64,000 bases of DNA from NCBI GenBank assembly GCA_943788615.1, contig CALSQY010000004.1, positions 1 through 64,000 of the forward strand, read 5' to 3'. Under the pieces are notes generated by a model that was not told the DNA's origin, ran no database searches, and worked only from the letters and a program-made list of their open reading frames with translations. Within the stretch, counting starts at the first letter, position 1; the number at the start of each line of letters is the position of its first letter. This DNA is from UBA4465 sp002292365. GTDB lineage: Bacteria; Bacteroidota; Bacteroidia; Cytophagales; Cyclobacteriaceae. The translations under genes were made by a program, and so were the position numbers. Positions 44,617 through 53,536 of the stretch are shown in pieces.

Positions 44617-44648
44617 TATTTTTAAGGATACACTTAGACCCACATGAC

Positions 44649-45434
44649 ATGTCCATAGCCGAAAATCTAAAATTTTTAAGAAAAAAAGCGGGATACACCC
44701 AAGAGCAGTTTGCAAAGGAATTAGGGATCAAGCGTTCTTTAGTGGGGGCTTATGAAGAAGGCAGAGCAGAGCCTCGCTTGCAAAATTTGTCTAAAATATC
44801 AAAAGTATTGAACGTAACCGTGGATGGCCTTATTGTTGGAGATCAAACAATCTTAAAGTCAATTAAATTTCAAAAAGAAAAGATTAAGATTTTACCCATT
44901 ACAATGGATAAGCAAGAGAATGAAAATATTGAATTAATCCATCAGAAAGCTTCAGCCGGCTACTTGAACGGTTTTTCAGATCCCGAATTCATTTCAGAAT
45001 TGCCCAAATTCCAATTGCCTATGTTGGCAAAAAATGCGACATATAGGGCCTTTGAAATTGTGGGTGATTCAATGCTTCCCTTAACTGCAGGCAGTATTGT
45101 TGTCGGGAAATATATTGATTCTGTTACTGACATTAAAAATGGTAAGACCTATGTGCTCATTACCTTGAATGAGGGCATAGTTTATAAACGAATATTTAAT
45201 TACTTGAATGATCGAGGTAAATTATACTTAGTCTCTGATAATCAGGCTTATTCTGCCTATGAAATTGCTCCTGAAGATGTGGAAGAGATTTGGGAAGCGA
45301 GGGCTTTTATTAGCATAGATTTCCCCGATCTGCAGGCTTCTGAAGAGATTTCGATCGATAAGTTGACAGACATTGTTTTAGATATTCAAAAAAATGTCAT
45401 AGGGTTGAAAGATGAGCTGAAAGGGAAACGCTAA
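44649..45434 (+). CDS. XRE-family transcriptional regulator with S24 (LexA-like) peptidase domain
   Basis: 261-residue LexA/CI-like repressor. HTH domain at about 1-65 (LRKKAGYTQEQFAKELGIKRSLVGAYEEG). The S24 domain has a possible self-cleavage Ala-Gly in QKASAGYLNG, the nucleophile Ser in VGDSMLPL and the general-base Lys in GIVYKRIF. Such proteins act as stress- or phage-type switches, and this architecture is common in Bacteroidota as a chromosomal regulator. The upstream palindrome suggests autoregulation and possibly control of the divergent carotenoid genes. It is not the standard LexA, which has a winged-helix N-terminus. Confidence 0.88.
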   Translation: MSIAENLKFLRKKAGYTQEQFAKELGIKRSLVGAYEEGRAEPRLQNLSKISKVLNVTVDGLIVGDQTILKSIKFQKEKIKILPITMDKQENENIELIHQKASAGYLNGFSDPEFISELPKFQLPMLAKNATYRAFEIVGDSMLPLTAGSIVVGKYIDSVTDIKNGKTYVLITLNEGIVYKRIFNYLNDRGKLYLVSDNQAYSAYEIAPEDVEEIWEARAFISIDFPDLQASEEISIDKLTDIVLDIQKNVIGLKDELKGKR

Positions 45435-45850
45435 GTCTTTTAAAGATTATTTTTCAGAATTGAGTCTTTTAACCAGTTTTACCCCGTTTGATTCTCCACA
45501 TGCTTTACTATTATTAATTGGTTAAGAATTGAGAAGGAATATTTCCTATTTTGCTCCCAAACGAAGCGTATTAGCCTAAAATAAGTCACTCAAGAGGTAG
45601 GTATTTAATTCCTTTAATCCTCGAATTTTGCTGAAGGATTATTTGAGGGTTTTCAGAAAGTCACGAACCATTTTTTACCTCAGTAAGGTCAAATCTCTCA
45701 AAAAACATAATAATGTGCTTTTGAGTCGAAAAACAATTTATGCCAAAAAAAAATTATTTAAAATACAAATCATTGCATATTTGCCAAAATATTACTGGTG
45801 TTTGAAGTAGCGTTAATTCAAAAAAAGTAGCATCAATTTAAAAAAAAATC
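45435..45850. other. intergenic region upstream of thrS
   Basis: AT-rich, no convincing gene. A 60-codon open frame at 45628-45810 is lysine/tyrosine-rich with no recognisable features and is probably spurious. A T-box was not expected in this phylum and none is visible. A near-match to the -7 consensus (ATATTTGCC) lies close to 45778. Confidence 0.35.
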
Positions 45851-47788
45851 ATGAGTATACAACCTATCATAATTACACTACCGGATGGAAGCGAGAAAGA
45901 ATATGCTCATCCAGTTACGCCCATGGATGTTGCTCTTGAGATCAGTGAAGGTTTGGCTCGTAATGTATTAGCGGCTAAACTGAACGGCACGACTGTGGAT
46001 GCTTCGACCTTAATCAATACCAATGTCTCTCTTGAATTATTGACATGGAAGGATCTTGATGGGAAAGGGACGATGTGGCATTCTTCTGCTCATTTAATGG
46101 CCGAGGCTTTGGAATCTTTGTATCCAGGAGTGAAATTAGGTATTGGACCTGCCATCGACAGCGGCTTTTATTATGATGTTGATTTCGGTGAAATGGTTTT
46201 TGACGGGGAGCAATTAGTTCTTATTGAGGATAAAATGTTGGAATTAGCTCGTCAGAAAAATCAATTTTTAAGAAAATCAATTTCAAAACAAGATGCTGTA
46301 AACTATTTTGAAGCAAAAGGTGATGAATATAAACTTGAACTGATTGAAAATTTAAAAGATGGTGAGATAACCTTTTACACTCAAGGTAATTTCACTGATT
46401 TATGTAAGGGCCCCCACATTCCAAATACAGGTTTTATCAAAGCGGTCAAAATTTTGAATATTGCGGGGGCGTATTGGCGTGGAGATGAAAAAAGGAAACA
46501 ACTTACGCGACTCTATGGTATTTCGTTTCCCAAGCAAAAAGAACTTAAAGAATATTTAGCCCTTTTAGAAGAAGCGAAAAAAAGAGATCATAGGAAAATT
46601 GGGCAAGATTTAGGCTTTTTTATATTTTCTCAAAAAGTAGGCAAAGGGCTTCCGCTTTGGTTACCCAAAGGTGCGGTATTACGTGAAAAGTTAGAGAGCT
46701 TCCTCAAAAAGGCGCAAGTGAAGGCCGGATATTATCCTGTCATTACACCACATATAGGTACCAAAGAGCTTTATGTCACATCTGGTCATTATGATAAATA
46801 CGGGAAAGATTCTTTCCAACCTATTCGCACCCCCTCTGAGGATGAAGAATTTTTGTTGAAGCCTATGAATTGTCCTCATCATTGTGAGATTTATAAGTCT
46901 CAGCCCAGGTCGTACAAAGAGCTTCCTGTACGTTTTGCTGAGTTTGGAACCGTATATCGCTATGAGCAAAGTGGGGAGCTTCATGGGTTAACAAGAGTTA
47001 GAGGCTTTACACAGGATGATGCTCATATTTTTTGTAGACCAGATCAAGTAAAAGAAGAATTTTCAAAGGTCATCGATTTAACCTTATATGTTTTGAAGGC
47101 CTTGGGTTTTCCTGAGTTTACAGCTCAAGTATCTTTAAGGGACCTATCAACTCCAGAAAAATACATCGGTACAGATGATAATTGGAATATAGCCGAAAAA
47201 GCGATACAAGATGTAGCCATAGAAAAAGGACTGGATACCGTTATAGAAACCGGTGAAGCCGCTTTTTATGGTCCAAAATTAGATTTTATGGTGAAAGATG
47301 CCATCGGTAGAAAGTGGCAATTAGGTACGATTCAGGTAGATTATACTTTGCCAGAGCGTTTTGAATTAGAATATGTTGGGGCTGATAATCAGAAACATCG
47401 TCCGGTAATGATTCACAGAGCCCCCTTCGGTTCACTTGAGAGATTTATCGCCATTCTTATTGAAAATACCGCGGGAATTTTGCCCCTGTGGTTAGCGCCT
47501 GAGCAGTTCGCGATGCTACCTATTTCTGAAAAGTATCATGAGTATGCAGAAAAAGTATTTCTAGAGTTCCAAGACCATGATTTAAAAGGTTTTATAGATC
47601 GACGAGATGAAAAGATTGGAAAAAAAATCAGGGATGCTGAGGTGAAGAAAATACCTTTCATGCTCATTGTGGGAGACAAGGAGTCCATAGGAGACACCTT
47701 GTCAGTGAGGGCTCATGGAGTAGGTGATTTAGGATCTTTTAGCATAAACGAGTTTTTAGAGATGTTTAAAAAGAAGATAGAAATCTAG
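45851..47788 (+). CDS. thrS: threonyl-tRNA synthetase
   Basis: Class II synthetase charging tRNA-Thr, 645 aa. TGS domain at the N-terminus (IITLPDGSEKEYAHPVTPMDVAL), editing/second additional domain with HSSAHLMAEAL and a later zinc-type CKGPHIPNTG, catalytic core with MNCPHHCEIY and YRYEQSGELHGLTRVRGFTQDDAHIF, and an anticodon-binding C-terminal domain (ADNQKHRPVMIHRAPFGSLERF, then IDRRDEKIGKKIRDAEVKK). It is followed by infC, rpmI and rplT, the conserved thrS-infC-rpmI-rplT order. Confidence 0.97.
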   Translation: MSIQPIIITLPDGSEKEYAHPVTPMDVALEISEGLARNVLAAKLNGTTVDASTLINTNVSLELLTWKDLDGKGTMWHSSAHLMAEALESLYPGVKLGIGPAIDSGFYYDVDFGEMVFDGEQLVLIEDKMLELARQKNQFLRKSISKQDAVNYFEAKGDEYKLELIENLKDGEITFYTQGNFTDLCKGPHIPNTGFIKAVKILNIAGAYWRGDEKRKQLTRLYGISFPKQKELKEYLALLEEAKKRDHRKIGQDLGFFIFSQKVGKGLPLWLPKGAVLREKLESFLKKAQVKAGYYPVITPHIGTKELYVTSGHYDKYGKDSFQPIRTPSEDEEFLLKPMNCPHHCEIYKSQPRSYKELPVRFAEFGTVYRYEQSGELHGLTRVRGFTQDDAHIFCRPDQVKEEFSKVIDLTLYVLKALGFPEFTAQVSLRDLSTPEKYIGTDDNWNIAEKAIQDVAIEKGLDTVIETGEAAFYGPKLDFMVKDAIGRKWQLGTIQVDYTLPERFELEYVGADNQKHRPVMIHRAPFGSLERFIAILIENTAGILPLWLAPEQFAMLPISEKYHEYAEKVFLEFQDHDLKGFIDRRDEKIGKKIRDAEVKKIPFMLIVGDKESIGDTLSVRAHGVGDLGSFSINEFLEMFKKKIEI

Positions 47789-47959
47789 AGACTCTTTAAA
47801 ATCTGGAGAGTTACCGCAAACCTTAAGTTTTTATTCCTCCTTCAAAAGCTGTTTTTTGATAAATTTTTCGCTTTTTTGAGTAGAAGTTTTTTAATACCTA
47901 TTTAATTTGATGATATTTGCAAATTATTTTTTAGATGTTCAACCAGTAAAAACAAAGCA

Positions 47960-48508
47960 ATTAGTAGACAAATAACAAAAAGACCTTATAGAGGTCGTGC
48001 TGAGGAACCTTACAAGGTCAATGATAAAATATCAGCATCAATGGTGAGAGTAGTAGGAGAAAATGTCAAAGTAGATGTTTACCCATTAAATGTTGCTCTA
48101 AATTTAGCTAATGAGCAAAGTTTAGATTTAGTTGAAATATCACCTAAAGCTGATCCTCCTGTTTGTAAAATAACTGATTATTCTAAGTTTAAGTACGAGC
48201 AAAAAAAGAAGCAAAAAGAAATCAAATCTAAGGCCCAGAAAACGGTGATCAAGGAAATTAGATTTGGACCTAATACGGACGATCATGATTTTAGTTTTAA
48301 GCTCAATCATGCTAAAAAGTTTCTACATGAGGGATCAAAGGTTAAAGCCTATGTTCACTTTGTGGGAAGGTCGATTGTTTTTAAAGAGCGAGGTGAAATA
48401 CTCTTACTGAAATTCGCCCAATCTCTTGAAGAATCAGCAAAAGTTGAACAATTCCCGAAATTAGAGGGGAAAAGAATGTTTTTAATGTTATCACCCAAGC
48501 AGAAGTAA
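47960..48508 (+). CDS. infC: translation initiation factor IF-3 (ATT start)
   Basis: Binds the 30S subunit and controls start-codon choice. An ATG-only reading would start at 48041 and lose the conserved N-terminus. The same frame upstream encodes RPYRGRAEEPYKVNDKISAS, matching the usual IF-3 start region (EEPYKVNDKI), and has no ATG, GTG or TTG nearer than an ATT at 47960-47962. ATT is the known start of infC in other bacteria, where IF-3 represses its own translation through it. Resulting length is 182 aa, normal for IF-3. C-terminal marks include IRFGPNTDDHDFSFKLNHAKKFL and AYVHFVGRSIVFKERGE. Confidence 0.9.
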   Translation: MSRQITKRPYRGRAEEPYKVNDKISASMVRVVGENVKVDVYPLNVALNLANEQSLDLVEISPKADPPVCKITDYSKFKYEQKKKQKEIKSKAQKTVIKEIRFGPNTDDHDFSFKLNHAKKFLHEGSKVKAYVHFVGRSIVFKERGEILLLKFAQSLEESAKVEQFPKLEGKRMFLMLSPKQK

Positions 48509-48519
48509 ACGATTAAATA

Positions 48520-48714
48520 ATGCCTAAAGTAAAAACAAATTCAAGTGCAAAGAAGAGATTTAAACTGACCGGTTCAGGAAAAATTAAACGTAAGCACGCT
48601 TTTAAGAGTCATATATTGACTAAAAAAGAAACCAAGCAAAAACGCAATCTTACACAAGCAGGTTTGGTTCACAAAGCAGATGAAAACAACGTAAAATTAA
48701 TGTTGCATATCTGA
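48520..48714 (+). CDS. rpmI: 50S ribosomal protein L35
   Basis: 64-residue basic protein with the family opening MPKVKTNSSAKKRFKLTGSGKIKRKHA and the ILTKKETKQKRNL block. Eleven bases after infC, in the conserved infC-rpmI-rplT operon. Confidence 0.96.
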   Translation: MPKVKTNSSAKKRFKLTGSGKIKRKHAFKSHILTKKETKQKRNLTQAGLVHKADENNVKLMLHI

Positions 48715-48788
48715 TAGGTTCAAATGTATAACCCAATGATTGGTTTTAAGTGTATTTCACCACCAATTGTTAAAAACAAATAGATAAA

Positions 48789-49133
48789 ATGAGATCAGTT
48801 AATCATGTAGCCTCAAAGGCAAGAAGAACAAAAATGTTGAAGTATGCCAAAGGTTATTTTGGCAGAAGGAAAAATGTTTGGACTGTAGCAAAGAACGCCA
48901 TAGAAAAAGGATGGCAATATGCTTATCGAGATAGAAAAGTTAAAAAGAGAGAATTTAGAGCCTTGTGGATACAGCGTATCAATGCGGGTGCAAGACAATA
49001 TGATTTGAGTTATTCTAAATTCATGGGATTACTTAAGAAGAACAGTATAGAAATCAATAGAAAGGTACTTGCTGATTTGGCTATGAACAATGAAAAAGCT
49101 TTCAAGGCGATCGTCGAAACAGCCAAAAAATAA
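48789..49133 (+). CDS. rplT: 50S ribosomal protein L20
   Basis: 114 residues: MRSVNHVASKARRTKMLKYAKGYFGRRKN opening, FRALWIQRINAGARQYDLSYSKFM in the middle. Binds 23S rRNA early in assembly. The 74-base gap after rpmI shows no obvious L20 autoregulatory mimic by eye. A clean terminator follows. Confidence 0.96.
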   Translation: MRSVNHVASKARRTKMLKYAKGYFGRRKNVWTVAKNAIEKGWQYAYRDRKVKKREFRALWIQRINAGARQYDLSYSKFMGLLKKNSIEINRKVLADLAMNNEKAFKAIVETAKK

Positions 49134-49152
49134 TTCCGAATTAAAAGCGTTT

Positions 49153-49185
49153 AAAAGCCATTCAATTCATTTGAATGGCTTTTAT
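49153..49185 (+). terminator. terminator of the thrS-infC-rpmI-rplT region
   Basis: Perfect 13-bp inverted repeat (AAAAGCCATTCAA with TTGAATGGCTTTT) around a 5-base loop, ending in T residues, 19 bases after the rplT stop. Confidence 0.85.
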
Positions 49186-49239
49186 ATAGAATGAAATTTG
49201 TAATTATGAGTTGATGATACCGTTTTTATTGAACATCTT

Positions 49240-49950
49240 TTATTTTTTTATATTTAATAGGGATAAGGTTTTTTCTTGATAGGAACGCCCCATAGGGATA
49301 AGATGGGGTCCAATCTCCATTTTATTTGAGGTAACCGTTTTAATATGACCTATGGCTATGGTATAACTTTTATGTATTCTCATAAATCTATCTCGGGGTA
49401 AATGGTTGGTAAAATTTCCGATATTTGCATGGACAATATATTCGTCATACAAAGTCTTTATTAAAATATAATCCTTCAATCCCTCTATAAATAATATATC
49501 ACTGTGGTTGATTCGCTTAAGCTTTTTGTTTGTCTTTACAAATAGGTGATCTTTCTGGGATACCTCGGTGGTTAAGGTTGATTTCAAAGGCTGAGTGGAA
49601 TAAATTTTAGCAACAGATTTCATGAACCTTGCGGCGTCAAGAGGGAGTGTCAAAAAGTCTATGATATTGTGATATGCATAGCATTTTGCCGCTAATCCTG
49701 GTGTCTTGGAAATCATAATAACTCCAATTTCTGAATGCCAGCAATTGACTAAGTCAAATACGTCAATTTCATCAAAATCATCAAACAAAAAAATGAGATC
49801 AATGGAATGGTTTTGGATACTATTTTGTAGATTCTTAAATGAATTTGTGTTTTCTATAATATCTAAATCTGAATATTGATCGATCAAATGAATGAGGTAG
49901 GTCCTTTTTATTTCATTATTCCCAAGGATTATGCTATTTATCATATACAA
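49240..49950 (-). CDS. LytTR-domain regulator with degenerate receiver domain
   Basis: 236 residues. The C-terminal half is a LytTR DNA-binding domain (LKRINHSDILFIEGLKDYILIKT, IGNFTNHLPRDRFMRIHKSYTIAI). The N-terminal half has receiver-like secondary structure but the key residues look lost: the phospho-acceptor strand reads DLIFLFDDFDE instead of an xxLDxxMP pattern, and the Lys of the usual KP is replaced in FLTLPLD. No histidine kinase is next to it. I infer a phosphorylation-independent LytTR regulator. Single gene, divergent from the ROK kinase. Confidence 0.85.
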   Translation of the reverse strand: MYMINSIILGNNEIKRTYLIHLIDQYSDLDIIENTNSFKNLQNSIQNHSIDLIFLFDDFDEIDVFDLVNCWHSEIGVIMISKTPGLAAKCYAYHNIIDFLTLPLDAARFMKSVAKIYSTQPLKSTLTTEVSQKDHLFVKTNKKLKRINHSDILFIEGLKDYILIKTLYDEYIVHANIGNFTNHLPRDRFMRIHKSYTIAIGHIKTVTSNKMEIGPHLIPMGRSYQEKTLSLLNIKK

Positions 49951-50126
49951 ATACTAAAAAAATATAGTTATATAGATTATTTGTGGCTTGTAATATAAAT
50001 ATTGCTGTTGATATAATTTATCTAATTAAATTTTTATTTTTTGACTTGTTTTTGATAAGATTTTCTAACTATGCGCTCTATGAAATACGCGTTTGCAAAA
50101 TCTTTCATGTTCAATAAAGAAAATAA

Positions 50127-51083
50127 ATGTTGAATAGATATGTGATTGGTATTGATGTGGGAGGAACCCATACCCGGATTGGTCAAATAAGTGCATCGGG
50201 AGATGTCCTAAAAAATCAGATGTTGAAGACCGCCGACTATGGGAATGCTACTACTTTTCTAGAACATTTGATAGGCGTTATCAATTCAATGATCAGCGAC
50301 GACATGAAAGGATTTTTGGGGATAGGAATGGGAGCACCAAGTGTCAACGAGCAAAATCAAAGGATTACCTACGCTGCCAATCTTAATTGGTCCGGTAATT
50401 TAGATATCATCAAAGTACTGAGTGAGACATTTTCGGTTCCGGTCAAGCTAACTAATGACGCCAATCTCTTAGTTCTTGCCCATAAGTATTTTGATGATGC
50501 GTTCTTATCAGATTTTTTTGTGGTAACCCTGGGCACAGGTGTTGGAGCAGGTATCTGTTGTAATGGAAGTTTGTTGAAGGGTAAGGAAGGTTTTGCTGGA
50601 GAATTAGGGCATGTAATAGTAAATGATTCTGGAAGATCTTGTTCTTGTGGTAGAAAAGGATGTCTTGAGACTTACGTCTCAGCAACGGGTATGATTCGGA
50701 CAGTGACCTCCTTAATAGCTGAATTTAATAGTTACAAAGGTTTATTATTAGAACTACCCATGTTACATTTGAATGCTAAAATGATTACTGAATTGGCATT
50801 GTCTGGAGACGAAATTGCCAAAAGAGCCTTGATCTTAACGGGTGAAATGCTGGGTAAGGCATTGGCTAATATGGTTGCTTTATTCAATCCTCAACATATT
50901 TATTTGGCAGGAGGGCTTACACATGCAGATCAGCTGCTATTGGTCCCTACTCGTCAATTCTTTTATCAGCATCTATTGAATGTTTATCCGGATCAGATAA
51001 CGATTGAAAAATCGAAATTTGATGATCATGAGGGAGCTATTTTAGGCGCTTCTGTCTTGATATGGCAATTAAATGAAGTCTAA
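50127..51083 (+). CDS. ROK-family sugar kinase
   Basis: 318-residue ROK kinase: phosphate-1 motif GIDVGGTHTRIGQIS, LTNDANLLVLAH with the catalytic Asp, GTGVGAGICCNG, the ROK zinc motif ELGHVIVNDSGRSCSCGRKGCLETYVSATG (His and three Cys) and LAGGLTHADQLL. Members phosphorylate glucose, N-acetylglucosamine, N-acetylmannosamine and related sugars. The gene directly behind encodes a NagB fusion, which makes an amino-sugar kinase the most likely role, but specificity cannot be read from sequence. Confidence 0.9.
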   Translation: MLNRYVIGIDVGGTHTRIGQISASGDVLKNQMLKTADYGNATTFLEHLIGVINSMISDDMKGFLGIGMGAPSVNEQNQRITYAANLNWSGNLDIIKVLSETFSVPVKLTNDANLLVLAHKYFDDAFLSDFFVVTLGTGVGAGICCNGSLLKGKEGFAGELGHVIVNDSGRSCSCGRKGCLETYVSATGMIRTVTSLIAEFNSYKGLLLELPMLHLNAKMITELALSGDEIAKRALILTGEMLGKALANMVALFNPQHIYLAGGLTHADQLLLVPTRQFFYQHLLNVYPDQITIEKSKFDDHEGAILGASVLIWQLNEV

Positions 51084-51119
51084 ATTTAAAAAAAATGCAT
51101 TCACCTTTATTTGAAAAAA

Positions 51120-53057
51120 ATGAGTAACAAGGTTTTGACTAAAGAAAAATGGGAGGCATCACCTTTCACCAAAAAAGAGAAAATTCATACACAGTTGTAT
51201 GAAACTTCATTTTCCGCTTCTACAGCCATAGCGGTTGAGATAGCTGACATGATAAGAGAAAAGCAATCTCTGGATGAGTTTTGTGTATTGGGATTGGCGA
51301 CAGGATCTTCCCCTAAAAGTGTTTATAAAGAGTTAATCAGGTTGCATAAAGAAGAAGGTTTAAGTTTTGAAAATGTGATTACTTTTAATTTGGATGAATA
51401 TTATCCTATGGATCCCAATGCTTTGCAGAGCTATGTGAAGTTCATGCATGAACAGCTTTTTAATCATATTGATATAAAACCTGAAAACATTCACATACCG
51501 GAGGGCACACTGAGCAAAACATCAGTCGGTGATTTTTGCTTCAGTTATGAGGAGAAAATAGATAACTATGGTGGTTTGGATATTCAAATTTTGGGTATTG
51601 GACGGACGGGTCATATCGGGTTTAACGAACCGGGATCTTCATCTCAATCTATGACACGATTGGTAAACTTAGATTCGATTACTCGAATGGATGCAGCCAG
51701 TGATTTTTTTGGTGAAGAAAATGTACCTATTAAAGCTATAACCATGGGCGTAGGAACTATTATGAAAGCCCGACGCATCATCATTATGGCTTGGGGTGAG
51801 ACCAAAGCTGGCATTGTATCTCAAGCGATTGAAAACTCACCATCAGACAACGTTCCTGCCAGCTATTTACAATTTCATCCCAGTACATCCTTTATTTTAG
51901 ATGCAGCAGCAGGATCTGAATTATCGCGAAGAAAAATCCCATGGACGCTGGGTGTTATTGATTGGAACCCTGAATTAACGAAACGAGCGGTGATCTGGTT
52001 GTGTGAAAAGTTAAAAAAGCCTATTTTGAAATTGACCGCTCGAGATTACGGTGATCATGGTATGGGTGATTTAATTATAGAAAACGATACGGCATATAAT
52101 ATCAACATTAAGGTATTTAATGAGCTCCAGCATACGATAACGGGTTGGCCCGGGGGTAAACCAGACGTAGATGACACTTACAGACCTGAAAGAGCGCTTC
52201 CTGCCAAAAAGAAGGTCATTATTTTCAGTCCACATCCCGATGATGATGTTATTTCTATGGGAGGAACATTTTTACGCTTGGTTGATCAAGGACATGAAGT
52301 TCATGTCGCTTATCAAACCTCTGGAAATATTGCCGTCTTTGATGAAGAAGTTGTTCGTTTTGCAGATTTTTATGTAGATCTAAAGAATAATTATGAAGAC
52401 CTACCGGCAAAGACCAACTCCTTGTATAAAAAGGTGCTTCAAGCCATAAATGATAAAAAGTCTGGAGAAATTGATAATGATATTGTACAAAATATTAAAT
52501 CATTGATTCGTAGGGGCGAAGCGAAAGCCGCTTGTAGATATGTGGGCATTCCAGATGAGCATGTCCATTTCCTTGACATGCCCTTTTATGAAACTGGAGC
52601 CATAGAAAAAAAACCAATTGGTGATGCCGATATTGAGATCATAACAAAGTTGATTACATCCATTAAACCAGATCAAATATATGCTGCGGGAGATCTTTCA
52701 GATCCTCATGGAACTCACCGAGTTTGCTTAGATGCTATTTTTAAGTCAATAGAATCGCTTAAGAAATCATCTTTTATGAATAATTGTTGGTTATGGTTGT
52801 ATAGAGGAGCGTGGCAAGAATGGTCTGTGGAAGAAATAGAAATGGCTGTTCCTTTAAGCCCGAGTGAGGTGCTCAGAAAAAAGAAAGCCATTTTCAAGCA
52901 TCAATCACAAAAAGACACGGCTGTTTTTCCAGGAAGTGATGAAAGAGAATTTTGGCAGCGTGCAGCTGATCGAAATCAAGAAACAGCCAAGAGGTACCAT
53001 CAATTGGGCTTAGCAGAATATGAAGCTATTGAGGCCTTTAAAAGGTATTATTTCTAA
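51120..53057 (+). CDS. nagB: glucosamine-6-phosphate deaminase fused to a PIG-L/LmbE-type deacetylase domain
   Basis: About 645 residues. The N-terminal half is NagB: LGLATGSSPKSVYKELIRLH, TFNLDEYYPMDPNALQSYV, GRTGHIGFNEPGSS; it converts GlcN-6-P to fructose-6-P and ammonia. From about residue 365 a PIG-L domain follows with IIFSPHPDDDVISMGGTFLRL (zinc site) and YAAGDLSDPHGTHRVCLDAI; PIG-L enzymes remove N-acetyl groups from GlcNAc derivatives. One chain could thus deacetylate and deaminate. This long form is typical of Bacteroidota. The start is the ATG at 51120, nine bases after an in-frame TTG. 36 bases after the ROK kinase, so probably one operon. Confidence 0.92.
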   Translation: MSNKVLTKEKWEASPFTKKEKIHTQLYETSFSASTAIAVEIADMIREKQSLDEFCVLGLATGSSPKSVYKELIRLHKEEGLSFENVITFNLDEYYPMDPNALQSYVKFMHEQLFNHIDIKPENIHIPEGTLSKTSVGDFCFSYEEKIDNYGGLDIQILGIGRTGHIGFNEPGSSSQSMTRLVNLDSITRMDAASDFFGEENVPIKAITMGVGTIMKARRIIIMAWGETKAGIVSQAIENSPSDNVPASYLQFHPSTSFILDAAAGSELSRRKIPWTLGVIDWNPELTKRAVIWLCEKLKKPILKLTARDYGDHGMGDLIIENDTAYNINIKVFNELQHTITGWPGGKPDVDDTYRPERALPAKKKVIIFSPHPDDDVISMGGTFLRLVDQGHEVHVAYQTSGNIAVFDEEVVRFADFYVDLKNNYEDLPAKTNSLYKKVLQAINDKKSGEIDNDIVQNIKSLIRRGEAKAACRYVGIPDEHVHFLDMPFYETGAIEKKPIGDADIEIITKLITSIKPDQIYAAGDLSDPHGTHRVCLDAIFKSIESLKKSSFMNNCWLWLYRGAWQEWSVEEIEMAVPLSPSEVLRKKKAIFKHQSQKDTAVFPGSDEREFWQRAADRNQETAKRYHQLGLAEYEAIEAFKRYYF

Positions 53058-53062
53058 GATGA

Positions 53063-53390
53063 TTATTGTGATATGGTTGATATAGAGATAGTAACTATTG
53101 ATGAAAATACAGATTTAAATAGGTTAAAAAAGGGATTAAAATGAGAATGAAGGTTACCGCATTTCTTTTCCTCTTTTTCAAGTATTTTTTTATTTTCATG
53201 ATTCTTATCCTTTAATGCGAGAACCTCTTTATGAGCCTGCCAGCAATCTATCAATGATTAGTTCCTTCTTGGTAACTAGAGCTTCCAGTTCCTTTATCTT
53301 AAGATCCTTGGCTTCGTCAGAGCCTCCGCTGGAAGAGATAATCATTTTATTTCACGCCAATAATTATACAAATGGATACTCGTAAAAAGC
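53063..53390 (-). pseudogene. fragment of an IS3-type OrfA-like gene
   Basis: The minus strand reads a HTH-like fragment SIHLYNYWREIK, then IISSSGGSDEAKDLKIKELEALVTKKELII (coiled-coil-like), and after a one-base frame change WQAHKEVLALKDKNHENKKILEKEEKK. Layout and composition resemble the C-terminal half of IS3-family OrfA proteins, with in-frame stops between pieces. No orfB or inverted ends are seen. Weakly supported remnant. Confidence 0.35.
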
Positions 53391-53536
53391 TATTTTTTTT
53401 CTAAGTCATATCTAAACCTTAGATGGTTGTAAGTTTCAATAAAAAATAAGTATAATCGAAATGACCACCAATAATATTAGTATTTTACAAAATAATTGAT
53501 CGATTTTTTTAATCTAACTCTTTAAAATCTGCTTTT

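Noticed and set aside
45628..45810. 60-codon open frame between the S24 regulator and thrS
   Set aside because: Lys/Tyr-rich composition expected of AT-rich noncoding DNA, no start context, no recognisable motif.
48715..48788. L20-type autoregulatory leader between rpmI and rplT
   Set aside because: The 74-base gap shows no recognisable 23S rRNA mimic or long stem; nothing to support beyond an ordinary spacer.
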